From the NCBI RefSeq assembly GCF_020178975.1, contig NZ_JAHXBU010000093.1, positions 434,001 through 498,000 on the forward strand: 64,000 nt of DNA, in the 5' to 3' direction. Source of the DNA: Cesiribacter sp. SM1 (GTDB lineage Bacteria; Bacteroidota; Bacteroidia; Cytophagales; Cyclobacteriaceae). Made by a program: the position numbers and the translations under genes. Shown one piece after another: positions 46,301 to 53,340 of the stretch; the first letter of the stretch is position 1, and each line of letters begins with the position of its first letter. The notes under the pieces are model-generated. The model had not been told where the DNA came from, did no database searches, and saw only the letters and a program-made list of their open reading frames with translations.

Positions 46301-46774
46301 TTTAGCCATCACCGCAAGCTTTATGGCAATGTTATGAACCTGCCAACACCTGTCTTTTTCTATGGACTTCGCAATGGCGAAGATACGCTGGTAGAGATCG
46401 ATGAGGGCAAGAACATTATTATTAAGCTACTGTACATCTCCGAGCCAGATGAGGAGGGCATGCGCATGGTATCGTTTGAGCTGAATGGCCAGAGCCGCCG
46501 CTTTAAGGTGCGCGACGAAGGGCTTACCGCTACCAAAGTTTATAATCGCAAAGCCAGTGCCGCTGGCGAAGTGGGTGCTCCGCTGCAGGGGCGAATTGCC
46601 CAGCTGATGGTAAAGGAGGGTGATCAGGTAAAAGAAAACCAGCCGCTCTTTGTGGTAGAGGCCATGAAAATGGAAACCACCATAGCTGCGCCTGCTCCTG
46701 GCACCGTTAGCAAAATACACCTCAATGCAGGCACCATGGTAGAACAGGACGATCTGGTTGTGGAACTGGGCTAG
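43325..46774 (+). CDS. pyc: Pyruvate carboxylase
   Basis: 1149 residues. ATP-dependent carboxylation of pyruvate to oxaloacetate to refill the TCA cycle. Order: biotin carboxylase (about 1-450, ILVANRGEIAIRVLRA, AAAGGGGRGMRVVE, EVNPRIQVEHT), carboxyltransferase (about 530-800, YTDTTFRDAHQSLLATR), a linking region and the biotinyl domain with the modified Lys1115 in EAMKMETT. I start at the ATG at 43325 (MNRDEIRKINKILVANRGE); a leading frame from 43295 is less likely. Full-length single-chain enzyme, with its own terminator. Confidence 0.97.
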   Translation: MNRDEIRKINKILVANRGEIAIRVLRASSEMRIRTVAVYTYEDRYSLHRYKADEAYQIGRDDDPLKPYLDIEEIITLAKHKGVDAIHPGYGFLSENVRFARRCEEEGIIFVGPRSEVMDLLGDKVKAKEVARAAGVPLIEDSREPLTGLEVARAEANRIGYPLMIKAAAGGGGRGMRVVEDDQQLEKLFSEARNEARTAFGDDSVFLEKFIPDPKHIEVQIMGDNWGNLIHLYERDCSVQRRFQKVVEVAPSVLSEATRQKLYNYALSITRHVNYNNVGTVEFLVDRQENIYFIEVNPRIQVEHTITEEITGIDIVRSQILIARNIPLDDPRLLVGRQEDIHCNGFAIQCRITTEDPENNFQPDYGTLIAYRNAAGFGIRLDEGSSYPGMTISPFFDSMLVKVSASGRTLKGAAQRLNRALREFRIRGVKTNIGFLENVVQHPTFQAGEATVGFIKNHPELMKVPLRQDRGTKMLRFVANTTINGNPTVKNFDPNRRFRTPKVPVWDRLGEFPTGTKDRLSELGREGFVQWLREQKSIQYTDTTFRDAHQSLLATRMRTIDMLKVAEGFAHQHPQVFSMEVWGGATFDVCMRFLQEDPWERLRLFRQHIPNILLQMLLRGSNAVGYKAYPDNLIEKFIEKSWETGIDVFRIFDSLNWVEAMKVSIRAVRERTGALAETAICYTGDLLNPNETKYNLQYYLDLARRLEDEGAHILAIKDMAGLLKPYAAEVLVRELKKAVSMPIHLHTHDTSSIQAASYLKAIEVGVDVVDVALASMSGLTSQPNFNSVVAFMQGHERELPINLPSLNEFSNYFEDVREYYYPFESGLKAGTAEVYEHEIPGGQYSNLRPQATALGLEKQFEEVKKNYAVVNRMFGNIVKVTPSSKVVGDMAIFMTSNKLTEQDVLERGHNLSFPESVVNLMKGDLGQAPGGFPQKLRETVLKGQEPYNDRPNAHLEPVDFDKEFALFQERFGSDTSFLDFLSFQLYPKVFESFSHHRKLYGNVMNLPTPVFFYGLRNGEDTLVEIDEGKNIIIKLLYISEPDEEGMRMVSFELNGQSRRFKVRDEGLTATKVYNRKASAAGEVGAPLQGRIAQLMVKEGDQVKENQPLFVVEAMKMETTIAAPAPGTVSKIHLNAGTMVEQDDLVVELG

Positions 46775-46783
46775 TCTAAAAAG

Positions 46784-46820
46784 AAAACCTCCAGGATTTA
46801 AAAGTTCTGGAGGTTTTTTA
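46784..46820 (+). terminator. Rho-independent terminator of pyc
   Basis: AAAACCTCCAG (46784-46794) pairs with CTGGAGGTTTT (46807-46817), followed by T. It also lies before the stop of the convergent acyltransferase gene. Confidence 0.87.
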
Positions 46821-46840
46821 GAAAATCATTAGTGTTGCAC

Positions 46841-47608
46841 CTATACCCTGCTGGTGGCCTGTGGCCTGAAGTAGGTATCGTGCAGTTCCTGCAGCTTGCT
46901 TTCCATGGCGCTGTGTACCTGGGCTTTGAGCACCGGAACATCGGAGGTGCTAAGCCCATCTACCCTTACCGGGGGCATTACTTGTACCCTAATCGTTCCG
47001 GGCCTCATGAGCAGGGATTTGGCTCCCATCAGGCGGTTAGCCCCCGCAATGGCAACGGGTACTAGTGGCGCACCTGTTTCAAGGGCAATTCTAAAGGCGC
47101 CATCATAAAATGGGTTTAGCAGGTTGGTGGTTTTATTTACTGTGCCTTCAGGGAAAATCATGATAGAGGTACCTCCCGCCAGGGCTCTTCTCATCTTTAC
47201 TACACTATTTCTGCGGCTGCTCGCATTGGAGCGGTCTACCATTACTGTAATAACACGTGCAAGCCAGCCAAAGACAGGAATCCTGCCCACTTCCTTTTTA
47301 GAAAGTGGTTTAAAGGCGCCTTTGGTGATGAGGGGCAGCAGGCATATATCCAGAAAAGAGGTGTGGTTGGGAATAATGATGTAAGATTCCCGGCTGTTTA
47401 TGTTCTCCAGGCCCTTAACATCGTACCATATCCCGGTAAAAAGTCTGAAGCTCTGAGCCCAGAGATGAAAGCCCCAAAAGCTAAACCTGTTGCCTTCCTT
47501 TTTAAACAACAGGGGCAAAAGCATCAGGGGAGAATATAAAAACATAAAAAAAGCGAACACTAGCCCCGCATATAGAGTATATATAGGCAACAGCGGATTT
47601 TTCCTCAT
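46841..47608 (-). CDS. 1-acyl-sn-glycerol-3-phosphate acyltransferase (PlsC-type)
   Basis: 255 residues from the ATG at 47608; a TTG at 47647 is an alternative start that I reject because the ATG gives the usual membrane helix (MRKNPLLPIYTLYAGLVFAF). The acyltransferase motifs are NHTSFLDICLLP (HX4D), a following FKPLSKKEVGRIPVFGW and FPEGTVNKTTN. PlsC-type enzymes add an acyl chain at the 2 position of lysophosphatidic acid at the inner membrane. Convergent with pyc. Confidence 0.9.
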   Translation of the reverse strand: MRKNPLLPIYTLYAGLVFAFFMFLYSPLMLLPLLFKKEGNRFSFWGFHLWAQSFRLFTGIWYDVKGLENINSRESYIIIPNHTSFLDICLLPLITKGAFKPLSKKEVGRIPVFGWLARVITVMVDRSNASSRRNSVVKMRRALAGGTSIMIFPEGTVNKTTNLLNPFYDGAFRIALETGAPLVPVAIAGANRLMGAKSLLMRPGTIRVQVMPPVRVDGLSTSDVPVLKAQVHSAMESKLQELHDTYFRPQATSRV

Positions 47609-47683
47609 CTGAATTTTTTTATCACAGTAATCATATAAATCGTCCAAAAAATTTCCGTATTTTCCTAATTACTTACATACGTA

Positions 47684-47691
47684 TAATTTTG
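47684..47691 (+). promoter_or_regulatory. Candidate -7 element for the small coiled-coil protein gene
   Basis: TAATTTTG matches TAnnTTTG, 28 bases before the ATG at 47720. Confidence 0.45.
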
Positions 47692-47719
47692 GGCGATTGG
47701 CAATATAATAGTTACGGAG

Positions 47720-47926
47720 ATGCAACCACAGAAAGCCAAAGATTTTGTAAAGAACCTACGAGAGCTTAATGACGCCCTTGCGGGTCTGATTAAGAACCTG
47801 CGCAAAGATATCACGATACTGGAAAAAAGTATTGAAGATAATCGCAAGTACCTGAAAAAGCCATTTTTGGATAAGCGCCTGCGCGGCAATGACCTCATCC
47901 AGGGGCTGCGCGAGCACTTGAACTAA
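47720..47926 (+). CDS. Small coiled-coil protein, unknown
   Basis: 68 residues, mostly helical with heptad-like hydrophobic spacing over residues 4-50 (FVKNLRELNDALAGLIKNL, DITILEKSIEDNRKYL). Highly charged and basic overall (pI high), no signal peptide. It has its own -7 element and lies in a gap between two minus-strand genes, which supports a real gene rather than a chance ORF. Function unknown. Confidence 0.6.
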   Translation: MQPQKAKDFVKNLRELNDALAGLIKNLRKDITILEKSIEDNRKYLKKPFLDKRLRGNDLIQGLREHLN

Positions 47927-47980
47927 GCAATTAAACATGTAGCCTGCAATATTTTTATCAGTGCAGGCGCCTCCTTTAGG

Positions 47981-48877
47981 TTATTCCTTATTTGTCGCTG
48001 GTACTACTACCTTCAGGCATTGAGGAATAACTTTTACTTCCAGAGATTTTTCCATTTGCAGAAATTCCCCATCCAGGTGCATGCAGTCGCTTTTGCTGCA
48101 GCTTATCCTGATGTGCTCACCGCGTAGTATCTCTACGTACTCGCTCTGGTGAATGCTGCGCTGAAAAAGCCTAAGGCCCATTGGTAATGCCATCAGGGCA
48201 GGGAAGGGGCGCATCAGGCAAAGGTCAATCAATCCATCCTGTATGTTGGCTTCAGGCGAAATATAGGCGTTATTGCCATACTGTCCGGCATTGGCAAGGG
48301 TAACGACAAAGCACTTTCTGCGCAGCTTTTTGCCATCTATTTCAATGGCATAGCGTTGCGGCGAAAAGTTAACAAACTCCTGCAGGGCCAGGCGTACATA
48401 GCTGCCAAAGCCCCGCTGGCTACCGCCTGCAAACAATTTACCAATGTGTGCATCGAAGCCCATGCCGGCGGTGCAAAAGAAGGGCCGGCCATTGGCCAGT
48501 GCACCATCTATGGTGATGGTGTGCAGCTTGTTGAGCAGCTGAATGGCAGCGGTAGTGTTTACGGGAATGCCCAGGTGCCTGGCCAGTCCGTTTCCGGAGC
48601 CAAATGGAATAATACCCAGGGCTGTTTGTGTATGTAGTATACCGGCTGCCACCTCATTTACAGTACCATCGCCACCCACTGCAACAACGGCTGCAGCACC
48701 AGCCTCTGCGGCAGCACGTGCAAGCTCTGTAGCATGCAGCGGGCGCTCGGTAAGGGCTATGGTGTGGGTGTAACGGTTGCTGTTCAGCAACTGCTCTGCC
48801 AATTGCGGTACCTGCTCTTTTTTGCGTGTACCGCTAATGGGATTCATAATAAAAACAAGGTGTTTTTTTTGTGTCAA
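47981..48877 (-). CDS. Diacylglycerol/lipid kinase family protein (YegS/DgkB type)
   Basis: 298 residues from the TTG at 48877 (MTQKKHLVFIMNPISG); the frame also reads from a GTG at 48991, but the extra 38 residues do not resemble the family start. ATP-binding VVAVGGDGTVNEVAAGI and the GIIPFGSGNGLARHLGIP motif are those of the YegS/DgkB lipid kinases, with the C-terminal HLDGEFLQMEK stretch. Phosphorylates diacylglycerol, sphingosine-like or related lipids; which one is not shown. With the PlsC-type gene, it fits phospholipid metabolism. Confidence 0.9.
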   Translation of the reverse strand: MTQKKHLVFIMNPISGTRKKEQVPQLAEQLLNSNRYTHTIALTERPLHATELARAAAEAGAAAVVAVGGDGTVNEVAAGILHTQTALGIIPFGSGNGLARHLGIPVNTTAAIQLLNKLHTITIDGALANGRPFFCTAGMGFDAHIGKLFAGGSQRGFGSYVRLALQEFVNFSPQRYAIEIDGKKLRRKCFVVTLANAGQYGNNAYISPEANIQDGLIDLCLMRPFPALMALPMGLRLFQRSIHQSEYVEILRGEHIRISCSKSDCMHLDGEFLQMEKSLEVKVIPQCLKVVVPATNKE

Positions 48878-49218
48878 GGTTGCTGCTTCTGTGGGAACTT
48901 TGCTCTGGCTACAAACGTATAATACATTGGATAGACGGCAAAATTTGTCGTATATTTGTTTAAATCTATTTATTAACCTCTTTGCTTGCACTTGGCCTGT
49001 TTTGTCGGTACGCCGGCGGCAGGCCTTTTTTTATGCACTAGAGTCGCAGGAGGAGGATGCCCGGGCAGGTGAGGGAGCAATGCCAATCCTTCCGTTTCCA
49101 ACACTTATTAACAGCTTGTAAACTTCTTTAGTTTTGATTGTCAGGTGGTCTCGCAGTCTTGTGAGCCGGCAGTGTGGTTTTTCGTGGACAGGCTTAGCGG
49201 TGGCTGACTGGCAAATAG
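48878..49218. other. Non-coding gap between two minus-strand genes
   Basis: Holds the candidate small RNA above. The right part (49033-49218) shows no gene; an RNA-like motif near 49060-49085 was considered and rejected. Confidence 0.4.
48964..49032 (+). ncRNA. Candidate small RNA with its own promoter and terminator
   Basis: A plus-strand promoter is visible: TTG at 48927-48929, a 21-base spacer, and TATATTTG at 48951-48958. It is followed 40 bases later by GGCCTG (48994-48999), inner stem GTCGG/CCGGC, CAGGCC (49020-49025) and seven T. The transcript would be about 69 bases. It starts opposite the lipid-kinase upstream region. No protein is encoded, and the sequence is not a tRNA, SRP or other RNA that I recognise. 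Confidence 0.35.
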
Positions 49219-50184
49219 CTAAAAGTCGCTGACGCCATCGCTTTCCTGAATTACGGGCATTTCCGGGTCTACCACCCTGATGGTAGCTACGTAACGCACG
49301 CCCAGCCAGGGAGTAGCTTGCTCGTAAGCCTGCTTTTCAGAGATCTTGCTGTCTTCGAGCTTATGCATAAAGCTGCCGCCTTTGGCAATGCCCGGGGTGG
49401 CTGTCATTTCAGCTACATTCCCGATCATATTAATCATGCCCTGTTTATTGCTGGGGCCGTCGGTTATGGCTTTTGGATATTCAGGCGCCAGGTAAAAATC
49501 GTAGGGTAGTTCTGCTACTACCTGAAATTGTGGAATACGGGCTTTAACAATGTCTTTTCTAAAGCTGGAGAAAGAAGGGCGTGGCTCATCCAGTTGTTTG
49601 TATGCCTGCTCCGGATTCAGGGAATTACCCCCTTTTTTCAAGTATCTTTTTTGCCCGAAGGGGTATTTCTCCTTCGAGAGCTTACCGGCAGCAGCGGCTA
49701 CCCACTCCTCTTCGGTAGGCAGGCGGTATTTTACTTCCACCCTTTTTCCTGCGGGAATTCCTAATTTTGCCAGCTGTTCTGGCTGATTCATCAATTCGCT
49801 TACTACCACAGACCGCCATCGGGCATAGGCCTGTGCCTGCTCGTAATTGATGCCTACCACCGGGAAAAGCTGGTACTCCTTTTCGCGGAAATACTCTGTT
49901 GTAAGCTTAATGCTGGTGGTCTGTGGCTGTGCCAGGTTACGCTGAAACCATACGCTTGTGTCTGGCAACATTTCTCTGTAGACAGCCTCTCCTGAGTCGC
50001 GCTGTACATAGAAAAGAAACTCCCGCCAGTGCACATTGGCTACTTCGGTTTTATCGATGTACAGGGTATCCATAAACTGGATGGTGCCCGGAGGTGAAGG
50101 AAGCGGGGGTTGTTGTGCAGAGGTGGCAGTGCAGATGCTTCCAAGCATCACCAGCACCAGCAGGTATTTGAGTGAATATGGCAT
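49219..50184 (-). CDS. Secreted FGE/SUMF1-fold protein, GldJ/GldK-like
   Basis: 321 residues with a signal peptide (MPYSLKYLLVLVMLGS, cut near TSA-QQ). The fold matches formylglycine-generating-enzyme proteins: IDKTEVANVHWREFLFY near the start, YRLPTEEEWVAAAAGKLS, GNVAEMTATPGIAKGGSF and LGVRYVATI. No Cys occurs outside the signal region, so it cannot act as a true formylglycine generator. GldJ and GldK, core gliding and T9SS lipoproteins, have the same Cys-less fold. No good lipobox here, so it may be a soluble periplasmic relative. Lies near the left of yebC, divergent. Confidence 0.8.
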   Translation of the reverse strand: MPYSLKYLLVLVMLGSICTATSAQQPPLPSPPGTIQFMDTLYIDKTEVANVHWREFLFYVQRDSGEAVYREMLPDTSVWFQRNLAQPQTTSIKLTTEYFREKEYQLFPVVGINYEQAQAYARWRSVVVSELMNQPEQLAKLGIPAGKRVEVKYRLPTEEEWVAAAAGKLSKEKYPFGQKRYLKKGGNSLNPEQAYKQLDEPRPSFSSFRKDIVKARIPQFQVVAELPYDFYLAPEYPKAITDGPSNKQGMINMIGNVAEMTATPGIAKGGSFMHKLEDSKISEKQAYEQATPWLGVRYVATIRVVDPEMPVIQESDGVSDF

Positions 50185-50283
50185 AGACCTATATAGAACG
50201 CATCCAATATATGTTTGTAGTATTGAATTGCAAAAAACTTGGATGAAAAGTGGCTTGTATTTTATAAGATTGGGCTATTTTCG

Positions 50284-50291
50284 TAAATTTG
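50284..50291 (+). promoter_or_regulatory. Candidate -7 element of yebC
   Basis: TAAATTTG matches TAnnTTTG, 19 bases before the ATG, giving a very short leader. Confidence 0.45.
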
Positions 50292-50310
50292 CAACGCAAA
50301 ATTATACGAA

Positions 50311-51027
50311 ATGGGAAGAGCGTTTGAATACCGTAAGGCGCGCAAGATGAAGCGCTGGTCATCGATGGCCAAAGCCTTTACCCGCATCGGGAAAGATATT
50401 GTGATGGCGATCAAAGAGGGTGGTCCCGATCCGGAATCAAACTCAAGGCTGCGGGCTGTGTTACAAAACGCTAAAGCAGCCAACATGCCTAAAGATAATG
50501 TTGAGCGGGCTATCAAGCGTGCCACCGATAAAGATACCTCCAATTACGAGGAGAAAGTGTTTGAAGGCTATGCGCCACATGGCATTGCTATTCTGATTGA
50601 AACTGCTACCGACAATAACAACCGCACGGTGGCAAACATCCGCAGCCATTTTAACAGAACGGGAGGCAACCTGGGCACCAGTGGTTCGGTAGATTTTATG
50701 TTTGAGCACAAATGCCATTTTAAAATTGCCAACACCGGCCAGGATATTGAAGAACTGGAGCTGGAGATGATTGATTATGGTGTAGATGAGATCTATGCCG
50801 ATGAGGATGGCATTATGCTGTATGCCCCTTTTTCTGAGTATGGCCATGTGCTGAAAGCAATAGAAGACCGTGGTTTTGAAGTTTTAAGCTCTGGTTTTGA
50901 CCGTTTCCCAATGGATACCAAAGAGCTTACCGAAGAGCAGCGTGCAGATGTAGATAAGCTGCTGGAAAGGCTGGAAGAAGACGACGACGTGCAGCACGTA
51001 TATCACAACATGAAGGAAGAAGAGTAG
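50311..51027 (+). CDS. YebC/PmpR family DNA-binding or translation factor
   Basis: 238 residues, full length. Opens MGRAFEYRKARKMKRWSSMA, then the conserved RIGKDIVMAIKEGGPDPE and NMPKDNVERAIKRA, and the C-terminal STRLE-like ELEMIDYGVDEIYADED. YebC/PmpR proteins have been described as transcription regulators and, more recently, as factors that help ribosomes at difficult sequences such as proline runs. Cytoplasmic. The next element is the palindrome-rich repeat, whose first hairpin can end this transcript. Confidence 0.92.
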   Translation: MGRAFEYRKARKMKRWSSMAKAFTRIGKDIVMAIKEGGPDPESNSRLRAVLQNAKAANMPKDNVERAIKRATDKDTSNYEEKVFEGYAPHGIAILIETATDNNNRTVANIRSHFNRTGGNLGTSGSVDFMFEHKCHFKIANTGQDIEELELEMIDYGVDEIYADEDGIMLYAPFSEYGHVLKAIEDRGFEVLSSGFDRFPMDTKELTEEQRADVDKLLERLEEDDDVQHVYHNMKEEE

Positions 51028-51124
51028 TTTTTTCTGATTTGGTAGCCTAAACCGCTGCAGGAGTACTCGGAACTGTCAATAATATAGAAACATGAATCAT
51101 CCCGAATTTTGATTTGGGATAAAA

Positions 51125-51170
51125 TAAGCAAAAACAGCCTTGGATGCTATTCCAGGGCTGTTTTTGCTTA
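51125..51170 (+). terminator. Hairpin terminator of yebC within the element
   Basis: TAAGCAAAAACAGCC (51125-51139) pairs with GGCTGTTTTTGCTTA (51156-51170); the internal TGGA/TCCA extends the stem and the right arm contains five T. Works for transcripts from either side. Confidence 0.7.
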
Positions 51171-51276
51171 AAGGTACTAGTTTTTGCGAGGAGGCACGAC
51201 GAAGCAATCTGGCGTCTACGCGCATAGAAGCCAGATTGCCACACTCCGCTTCGCTGCGTTCGCAAAGACTGTACTG

Positions 51277-51322
51277 CTAATAGAAGTGGCCACTGGAGAT
51301 CTCCAGTGGCCACTTCTATTAG
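51277..51322. repeat. 46-base perfect palindrome inside the MITE-like element
   Basis: Left half CTAATAGAAGTGGCCACTGG plus AGA (51277-51299) is the exact reverse complement of bases 51300-51322, with no loop between the halves. Such a loop-less palindrome would form a cruciform in DNA or a near-perfect RNA hairpin. Confidence 0.9.
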
Positions 51323-51380
51323 GAATGCTAGCTCTTTAAAAATTTGGGATGATTCATGTTTTGCTTTGCAGTTGTGGTGA

Positions 51381-51728
51381 TCATTGCATGTGGAGCTGCT
51401 TCTTAATTTTTGCCGGCAGTTTTTCTCTTACCAGCTGGTAGGAGTGCAGGAGGTAACGTTCCCAGGCTTCGGCGCGTAGGCTGTTAGGTTTTTCAATCAG
51501 TACCCATTTATAGCGGGCCAGGTAGGGGGCGGGGCTAATATCTGGCAGGGAAGTAAGCTGGCCAAACGCTTCGTCTGTTACTTTTAGGGAGGCAGAAAAT
51601 GGCTGATCAAGGCCGGTAACGCAAAACATTTTGCCACCTATCAGAAAGCAAAGGTCTTTTTCCCACTTAATCTCTTCTGTGGCGCCGGGCAGCTGCAGGC
51701 AAAAGCTGCGTAATTTTTCTATATCCAT
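51381..51728 (-). CDS. MmcQ/YjbR family protein
   Basis: 115 residues from the ATG at 51728 (MDIEKLRSFCLQLPGATEEI); a longer frame from 51755 would overlap the next gene and is rejected. The body KWEKDLCFLIGGKMFCVTGL and the C-terminal LLHSYQLVREKLP match the MmcQ/YjbR DNA-binding-like family (about 115 residues). Function unknown. Follows the VOC gene with a gap of 8 bases, so the two are probably co-transcribed. Confidence 0.85.
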   Translation of the reverse strand: MDIEKLRSFCLQLPGATEEIKWEKDLCFLIGGKMFCVTGLDQPFSASLKVTDEAFGQLTSLPDISPAPYLARYKWVLIEKPNSLRAEAWERYLLHSYQLVREKLPAKIKKQLHMQ

Positions 51729-51736
51729 TTCTGAAC

Positions 51737-52147
51737 TTAGCTGGAGAGTTGGCAATTCAGCATCCAGTGCACGCCAAATTTATCGGTAAGCATACCAAAG
51801 CGCGAGCCCCAGAAGGTATTTTCAAGCGGCATGCTTACTTTACCTCCGGCTGCCAGTTTATTAAAAATGATATCCTGTTCTTCAGTGTTCTGAAAGGCAA
51901 GATTGAAAGTAACAGCATTGCCCTTTATAACCTGGTGCTGTGGTGAGCCGTCGGACCCCATCAGGTGCACCGGGTTAGCCTCCAGCTCTATGTGCATGAT
52001 TTTATCTTTGTGGCTGTCGGGTACGGGCATTGGAGAGTCGCCAAAGCGCTGAATAATGCTAATCTTTCCACCAAAACAGTCCTGGTAAAATTTAAAGGCT
52101 TCCTCACAATCTCCGTTAAAGGTGAGGTATGGGTTAAAGGCGTGCAT
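51737..52147 (-). CDS. VOC superfamily protein (PhnB-like)
   Basis: 136 residues. NPYLTFNGDCEEAFKFYQDCFGG at the start, followed by MHIELEANPVHLMGSDG and FWGSRFGMLTDKFGVHWMLN, is the PhnB-like/3-demethylubiquinone methyltransferase-like branch of the vicinal oxygen chelate fold. Usually dimeric with a metal site between chains; substrate unknown. Lies between the YjbR-like and AraC genes on the minus strand, 102 bases after the AraC stop, so it may share its transcript. Confidence 0.85.
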   Translation of the reverse strand: MHAFNPYLTFNGDCEEAFKFYQDCFGGKISIIQRFGDSPMPVPDSHKDKIMHIELEANPVHLMGSDGSPQHQVIKGNAVTFNLAFQNTEEQDIIFNKLAAGGKVSMPLENTFWGSRFGMLTDKFGVHWMLNCQLSS

Positions 52148-52249
52148 AAGCAGAATTTATATTATGATGTAGGAGGTTGCGCCCGGAACAGGCGTAAAAT
52201 GTATGCCTGTGAACTGGTGTTGGGCAGCGCTCCATTTTTAAATTACTGC

Positions 52250-53245
52250 TTATTTATCTGCCAATGCAAATTTTCCGGGGCTTACACCAAACTGCTTTTT
52301 ATAGGCAGTGGAAAAATGCTGTGGGTTGGCATAACCAAGGGCATCGGCTGCTTCGCTTACCGTAAGGCCGCCTTCCATGATCAGGAGGCGGGCGTGCTCC
52401 ATGCGCAGCTGTTGTATGTAACCAAACACAGTAGTGTTAAACAGCTGTTTAAAACCCTTCTTCAGGGTAAATTCATTGAGGCCAAATTCGCGGCCCAGGC
52501 TGGCCAGGCTAAGCTCAGGCTGCAGGTAATGGCGGTGCAGGTATTCACGCAAAGCATAAAGTTTATCTACGTCATTACGCTTGGGGAGCTTGTTCAGGGG
52601 CATATAATAGCTGGCGTAGCCATCCAGCAGCAGGCAGAGCAGCTCTGTTACTTTGGCCTCCAGGTAAAGGCGGCGGGTGTGGCCCTGCAGGCTGCAGTTT
52701 TTCAGATCGGCAATTGCTGCCTGCATAGAGGGGGTAATATTCAGGGGTTGGGGGCTGGCTGAAAATGCTTCTCTCTTTTCAAGCTTTAGAAGTAAATTAT
52801 TCCCTAGCGGAGTACTCTCGTCCAGAAAGCGGCAAAACTGCTCGGGTTTCAGGCTTAGGTGAAACATCTCCAGTTGGTCTCCTGCTTTTATAACATGGTA
52901 CCCGCCCGGTTCTGATGTTAAAATCAGGTTATGGCGGCCAGGCTGCATATCCAGGGGATTGGCCAGGCAGTTGAACTGAGTATAGAGACTTCCCTGCAAC
53001 TGCAGGTTAATGTTGATGTCGTCGGAATGGGTTTGGTCTTCGAAGCGCAAATGGTGTTTGCCAACCTGCCATTGTACCTGAGATATGTGTAAGCCGGGCA
53101 GGAAGTAGCTCTGCAGCCCTACAGCTCCAATTTCTTTATTCACCACCCTGGCAACGGGGTTCACACCTGTAGGCTGTGCACTCCTGGTTTGCTGGCCTAC
53201 AAGTTCCTGCATGATGTTCTCGAAGGATATATCCAGTAGCTGCAT
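52250..53245 (-). CDS. AraC family transcriptional regulator (PchR-like)
   Basis: 331 residues. The N-terminal ligand domain (about 1-220) has no recognised motif; the C-terminal AraC HTH pair is clear (about 230-327, LSLASLGREFGLNEFTLKKG and LTVSEAADALGYANPQHFS followed by YKKQFGVSPGKF). This branch resembles PchR-like regulators of iron or small-molecule uptake, but the inducer is not shown. It is divergent from the cytochrome c gene; a tandem 18-base repeat begins 5 bases upstream of its start and extends toward the cytochrome c promoter. Confidence 0.88.
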   Translation of the reverse strand: MQLLDISFENIMQELVGQQTRSAQPTGVNPVARVVNKEIGAVGLQSYFLPGLHISQVQWQVGKHHLRFEDQTHSDDININLQLQGSLYTQFNCLANPLDMQPGRHNLILTSEPGGYHVIKAGDQLEMFHLSLKPEQFCRFLDESTPLGNNLLLKLEKREAFSASPQPLNITPSMQAAIADLKNCSLQGHTRRLYLEAKVTELLCLLLDGYASYYMPLNKLPKRNDVDKLYALREYLHRHYLQPELSLASLGREFGLNEFTLKKGFKQLFNTTVFGYIQQLRMEHARLLIMEGGLTVSEAADALGYANPQHFSTAYKKQFGVSPGKFALADK

Positions 53246-53249
53246 GCAA

Positions 53250-53288
53250 TACTCCGTTTTGCGTAGGTGGTACTCCGTTTGGCGTAGG
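53250..53288. promoter_or_regulatory. Tandem direct-repeat operator, likely bound by the divergent AraC protein
   Basis: Two copies of an 18-base box, at 53250-53267 and 53271-53288, read TACTCCGTTTTGCGTAGG and TACTCCGTTTGGCGTAGG and differ at one base. The period is 21 bases, about two helix turns, and the right copy ends 21 bases before the TAnnTTTG element of the cytochrome c gene. This is the geometry of an AraC-type activator site with two half-sites in tandem. Binding is an inference. Confidence 0.7.
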
Positions 53289-53309
53289 AGCCTGTGGGAG
53301 GTTTAGGTA

Positions 53310-53317
53310 TAATTTTG
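53310..53317 (+). promoter_or_regulatory. -7 element of the cytochrome c gene
   Basis: TAATTTTG (TAnnTTTG) directly downstream of the tandem operator and 23 bases before the ATG. Confidence 0.55.
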
Positions 53318-53340
53318 TTTTAAAATTAAATCTAAATAAA

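Larger units (their letters stand above)
51088..51361. mobile_element. MITE-like 274-base element with long inverted repeats and nested hairpins
   Basis: Terminal inverted repeats: 16 exact bases AAACATGAATCATCCC (51088-51103) against GGGATGATTCATGTTT (51346-51361), extendable to 22 with one mismatch. Inside are four further palindromes: ATCCC/GGGAT (51099-51120), a 15-base stem (51125-51139/51156-51170), a CAATCTGGC/GCCAGATTG stem (51205-51213/51230-51238) with TGCGA/TCGCA outside it, and a 46-base perfect palindrome. No ORF or transposase inside. No obvious target duplication at the ends. It lies 60 bases past yebC and 20 before the YjbR-like gene. Confidence 0.75.

Noticed and set aside
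49040-49110. SRP RNA-like stretch with CAGG and AGCA separated by six bases and flanking GGAGGAT/ATCCTTCC arms
   Set aside because: The apical stem-loop would have only six bases between the two sides of the symmetric loop and no GNRA-type tetraloop, so it cannot form the SRP core.
51965-52762. 265-codon plus-strand ORF
   Set aside because: Antisense to the VOC and AraC genes, both of which have clear family motifs.
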